From: an uncultured Eubacteriales bacterium
GTDB lineage: Bacteria; Bacillota; Clostridia; Oscillospirales; Acutalibacteraceae
Direction of reading: 5' to 3'
DNA: 64,000 nt
Assembly (NCBI GenBank): GCA_934630515.1
Contig: CAKTVV010000002.1
Location: 216,833 to 280,832 of the forward strand
The notes below the pieces were generated by a model that was given only the letters and a program-made list of their open reading frames with translations, was not told the DNA's origin and did not search any database. Below, piece after piece: positions 62,069-64,000 of this stretch. Numbering within the stretch: position 1 is the stretch's first letter; each line of letters begins with the position of its first letter. The position numbers were made by a program, and so were the translations under genes.

Positions 62069-63673
62069 CTATGCCGTTTTTGCTTTACGTTCCGCCATAT
62101 GATTTTGGAACGCTTCTTCCATTTCTTCGGGAGTGAGTTCTCGGAGTATGCCAACGCCGTTGTAGTAAATATCTATGAGTTGAACTCTCTTGCCGTCAAG
62201 GTATCTCGGAGCGTGTACCACGATCTTGTCAATAAATTCGTGTACCAACTCGGCGGTTAATTCCTTGATTTCCGTTATCCGCTTAACCTTCTCAATAAAC
62301 CTCTGTAAACTCTCGGTCTTGTCCGTTTCGGTTTCAAGATAGTTTTCTATATCGGGAAGTGCGGATTTGAGGGCCCTCTGTTCTTCCTCGTATGACATTG
62401 ACAAGGTGGCATATCGTTCATCGGATATTTTACCGATAGCGTTATCCTCGTAGAGCTTCTGTATTAAACCGTCAATCTCTGCGATACGCTTCTTTGCCTT
62501 GTTCAACTCTCTGCGTTTCTCCGCAAGTTCTCTTTTCTTATCCTCGCTGTAACATTCCATCTGCTTACGGGCAAATTTCTTTTCAAAGGCTTGCACATTC
62601 AGTAGGATACGCCGCATACTTTCCAATACATTTTCCATTACCACCTTTTCACGAATATAGTGGGCGGAACACTCATCGGAGTTTTTGCGAAACGATGAAC
62701 AGAAGAAATACGCTTGCTCCCGTTTGTAGTTGTTGGTTACGCTATAATACAATTTTTCTCCGCAATCTGCACAGTAGAGAAGTCCCGAAAACCAACTGAC
62801 AATTCCGCTTTTGGTAGGTCTGCGGCGGTGTTGTCGCAGTTCTTGTACCAACTCAAACACCTCTCGGTCTATGATTGCTGGATGGGTGTTCGGGAAGATT
62901 TTCCATTCTTCCTGTGGTCTTTCAATCTTGGTTTTATTTTTAAATGACTTTGTTGTGCTTCGGAAGTTGACCGTATCTCCACAGTATTCTTGTTTAGCAA
63001 GAATGTCGGCAACCGTTGCTGAACACCAATTATACGGAACAGTGGGCGGCTTACTGCAATTTCTGCCGATACTATTCCAATATTCTGTAGGTGTCAGCAC
63101 TTTTGTGGCTTTCAGCCGCTTTGCGATCTGTGTCGGTCCAAGTCCTTCAACACATAGGGCAAAGATTTGTCTGACGGTCTTTGCCGCTTCTTCATCAATA
63201 ATCCATTCCTTTTTGTCATCGGGATTTTTCATATACCCGAAAGGCGGGTTTGTTGTAAGCGGTACACCAGACATACCCTTGTTCTTGAAAACATTGCGAA
63301 CTTTTTGGCTTGTGTTTTTAGCGTGCCATTCGTTGAATAGGTCTTGCATTGGAACAAGGTCGCTGATCCCTTTTGCGGTGTCAATGTTATCCATAATAGC
63401 AATATACCGAACACCTAAACTGTCAAAGCCTTCTTCCAACAATTGGCCAACAACCAAGCGGTTACGACCAAGACGGGAATGGTCTTTTACAATAAGTGTA
63501 CCAATCATTCCTTTTTCCGCAAGTTCCATTATCTCTGTAAAGGCAGGTCTTGCGAAAGCTGACGTTAGATAACGATACTTTTGAAAACACTGGAAAATCA
63601 AGGTTTTTCGAGCGACGGACAAGCCGGGTATTGTACTAAAAACTGAATACGACGCAAAAGCGGCGTTTCCCAC
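62069..63673 (-). pseudogene. Large serine recombinase, catalytic N-terminus missing
   Basis: The frame from about residue 41 is a TnpX/Tn-type large serine recombinase: RPAFTEIMELAEKGMIGTLI, VKDHSRLGRNRLVVG, the recombinase domain (TNPPFGYMKNPDDKKEWIID), a zinc-ribbon (SGLLYCADCGEKLYYSVTNN), and a long coiled coil (about 380-470). The first 50-60 residues with the catalytic serine (normally in Y-R-V-S) are absent. They are replaced by about 40 residues of unrelated sequence up to about 63555. It cannot cut DNA by itself. Confidence 0.75.
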
Positions 63674-63706
63674 TCTCTACACAGGGAGAACAGGAACGCC
63701 GCTTTT
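63656..63706 (+). terminator. Terminator-like hairpin upstream of the folded element
   Basis: AAAAGCGGCGTTTCC (63656-63670) pairs with GGAACGCCGCTTTT (63693-63706) with one bulge. It encloses a small inner hairpin and ends in TTTTTT. It points rightward and may attenuate transcription into the replication gene. Confidence 0.7.
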
Positions 63707-63715
63707 TTCATGCCC

Positions 63716-63833
63716 TTTGTTACGCAGTAGGGGCAGAAAAAGCCTTGCTACAAGCGGCTTTCCGGGCGCGTATCTGACGCGGCAAGGGATTTATACCTTA
63801 TCCCCCGAAACCGCGCTTCTACTGCGTAACAAA
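63716..63833. promoter_or_regulatory. 118-nt folded element: 15-bp closing stem around three hairpins
   Basis: TTTGTTACGCAGTAG (63716-63730) pairs perfectly with 63819-63833. Inside are AAAGCC/GGCTTT (63739-63761), CGCGT/ACGCG (63767-63781) and GGGAT/ATCCC (63786-63804), a cloverleaf-like plan. It ends 25 bp before the ATG of the replication-type gene. It could be an RNA leader control element or a DNA origin folded as a single strand. Confidence 0.6.
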
Positions 63834-63858
63834 TCCACAGCAAAAGGAGTGATTTACT

Positions 63859-64000
63859 ATGGCAGTTTTCCGGGTGGAACGAAACAAGGGCTACACCGTA
63901 ATGAGCAACCACCACCTACGCAATAAGGAGCTTTCCCTAAAGGCAAAGGGGCTGTTGTCGCAAATGCTGTCACTCCCCGAAGATTGGGACTACACCTTGA
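63859..64000 (+). CDS. Replication-type helix-turn-helix protein of an integrative element, 5' part
   Basis: The first 47 codons are in the window; the gene continues past the right edge. MAVFRVERNKGYTVMSNHHL, then LSLKAKGLLSQMLSLPEDWD, is the N-terminal winged helix of DnaD/RepA-like proteins on Clostridiales integrative elements. AAAAGGAGTG lies 8 nt before the ATG. Confidence 0.7.
   Translation, partial: MAVFRVERNKGYTVMSNHHLRNKELSLKAKGLLSQMLSLPEDWDYTL

Noticed and set aside
1..64000. tRNA or rRNA genes
   Set aside because: I saw no sequence with tRNA cloverleaf features or conserved rRNA segments.

Overview
The window reads as Firmicutes, class Clostridia, most likely a gut Oscillospiraceae/Ruminococcaceae-type genome. 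The evidence is GGAGG-type ribosome binding sites, sigma-A promoters, a GTP-dependent PEP carboxykinase, sugar ABC permeases with no ATPase gene of their own, and mobile-element genes of the kind common in Clostridiales integrative elements. This taxonomic call is an inference from gene content.

Left part (1-14.4 kb, mostly minus strand) is chromosomal: the start of comEC, a PfkB sugar kinase behind a beta-helix gene that has lost its start to a decayed IS3-family element, the proline operon proB-proA-proC, an unfamiliar three-gene operon (membrane protein, 200-aa protein, 80-aa beta-repeat protein), a SWIM/SNF2 helicase and pckG. The three-gene operon faces a small XRE repressor gene across overlapping divergent promoters that share a perfect 20-bp palindrome.

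From 14.46 to 18.0 kb lies wreckage. A 650-bp slice holds a corC 3' end joined to a P-type ATPase 5' end. It abuts a 5'-truncated repA-like gene, followed by DUF5697, S1-like and XF1762 genes typical of integrative elements. A second set of such genes lies at 60.6-64.0 kb: a truncated DUF6744-like gene, a serine recombinase without its catalytic N-terminus, and a replication-type HTH gene behind a strongly folded 118-nt element.

Between these two sets is a 42-kb glycan-utilisation locus (18.0-60.5 kb). An AraC regulator sits between a leftward alpha-galactosidase/esterase pair and a rightward series of about 37 kb. The rightward series encodes two paralogous secreted LamG-like proteins, one of which carries two CE2-like SGNH esterase modules, cysteine-rich repeats and a cell-wall sorting tail. 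It also encodes a lipoprotein sugar binder, an anchored GH31, a 977-aa binding protein fused to carbohydrate-binding-like domains, two pairs of ABC permeases bracketing an NHL-TPR-Yip1 membrane protein and a DUF5696 protein, and then cytoplasmic enzymes: GH106-like, GH42, SGNH, GH31, GH3 and a circularly permuted GH3. The apparent logic is to capture and deacetylate an acetylated, branched glycan at the surface, import oligosaccharides with a shared ATPase encoded elsewhere, and trim them inside. AraC-box-like repeats (core TGCAAATA) at the regulator suggest one switch for both directions.

The best candidate for an undescribed system is the permease / NHL-TPR-Yip1 / DUF5696 / permease block with its fusion binding protein. 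The next best are the folded element at 63.7 kb and the XRE-controlled three-gene operon.
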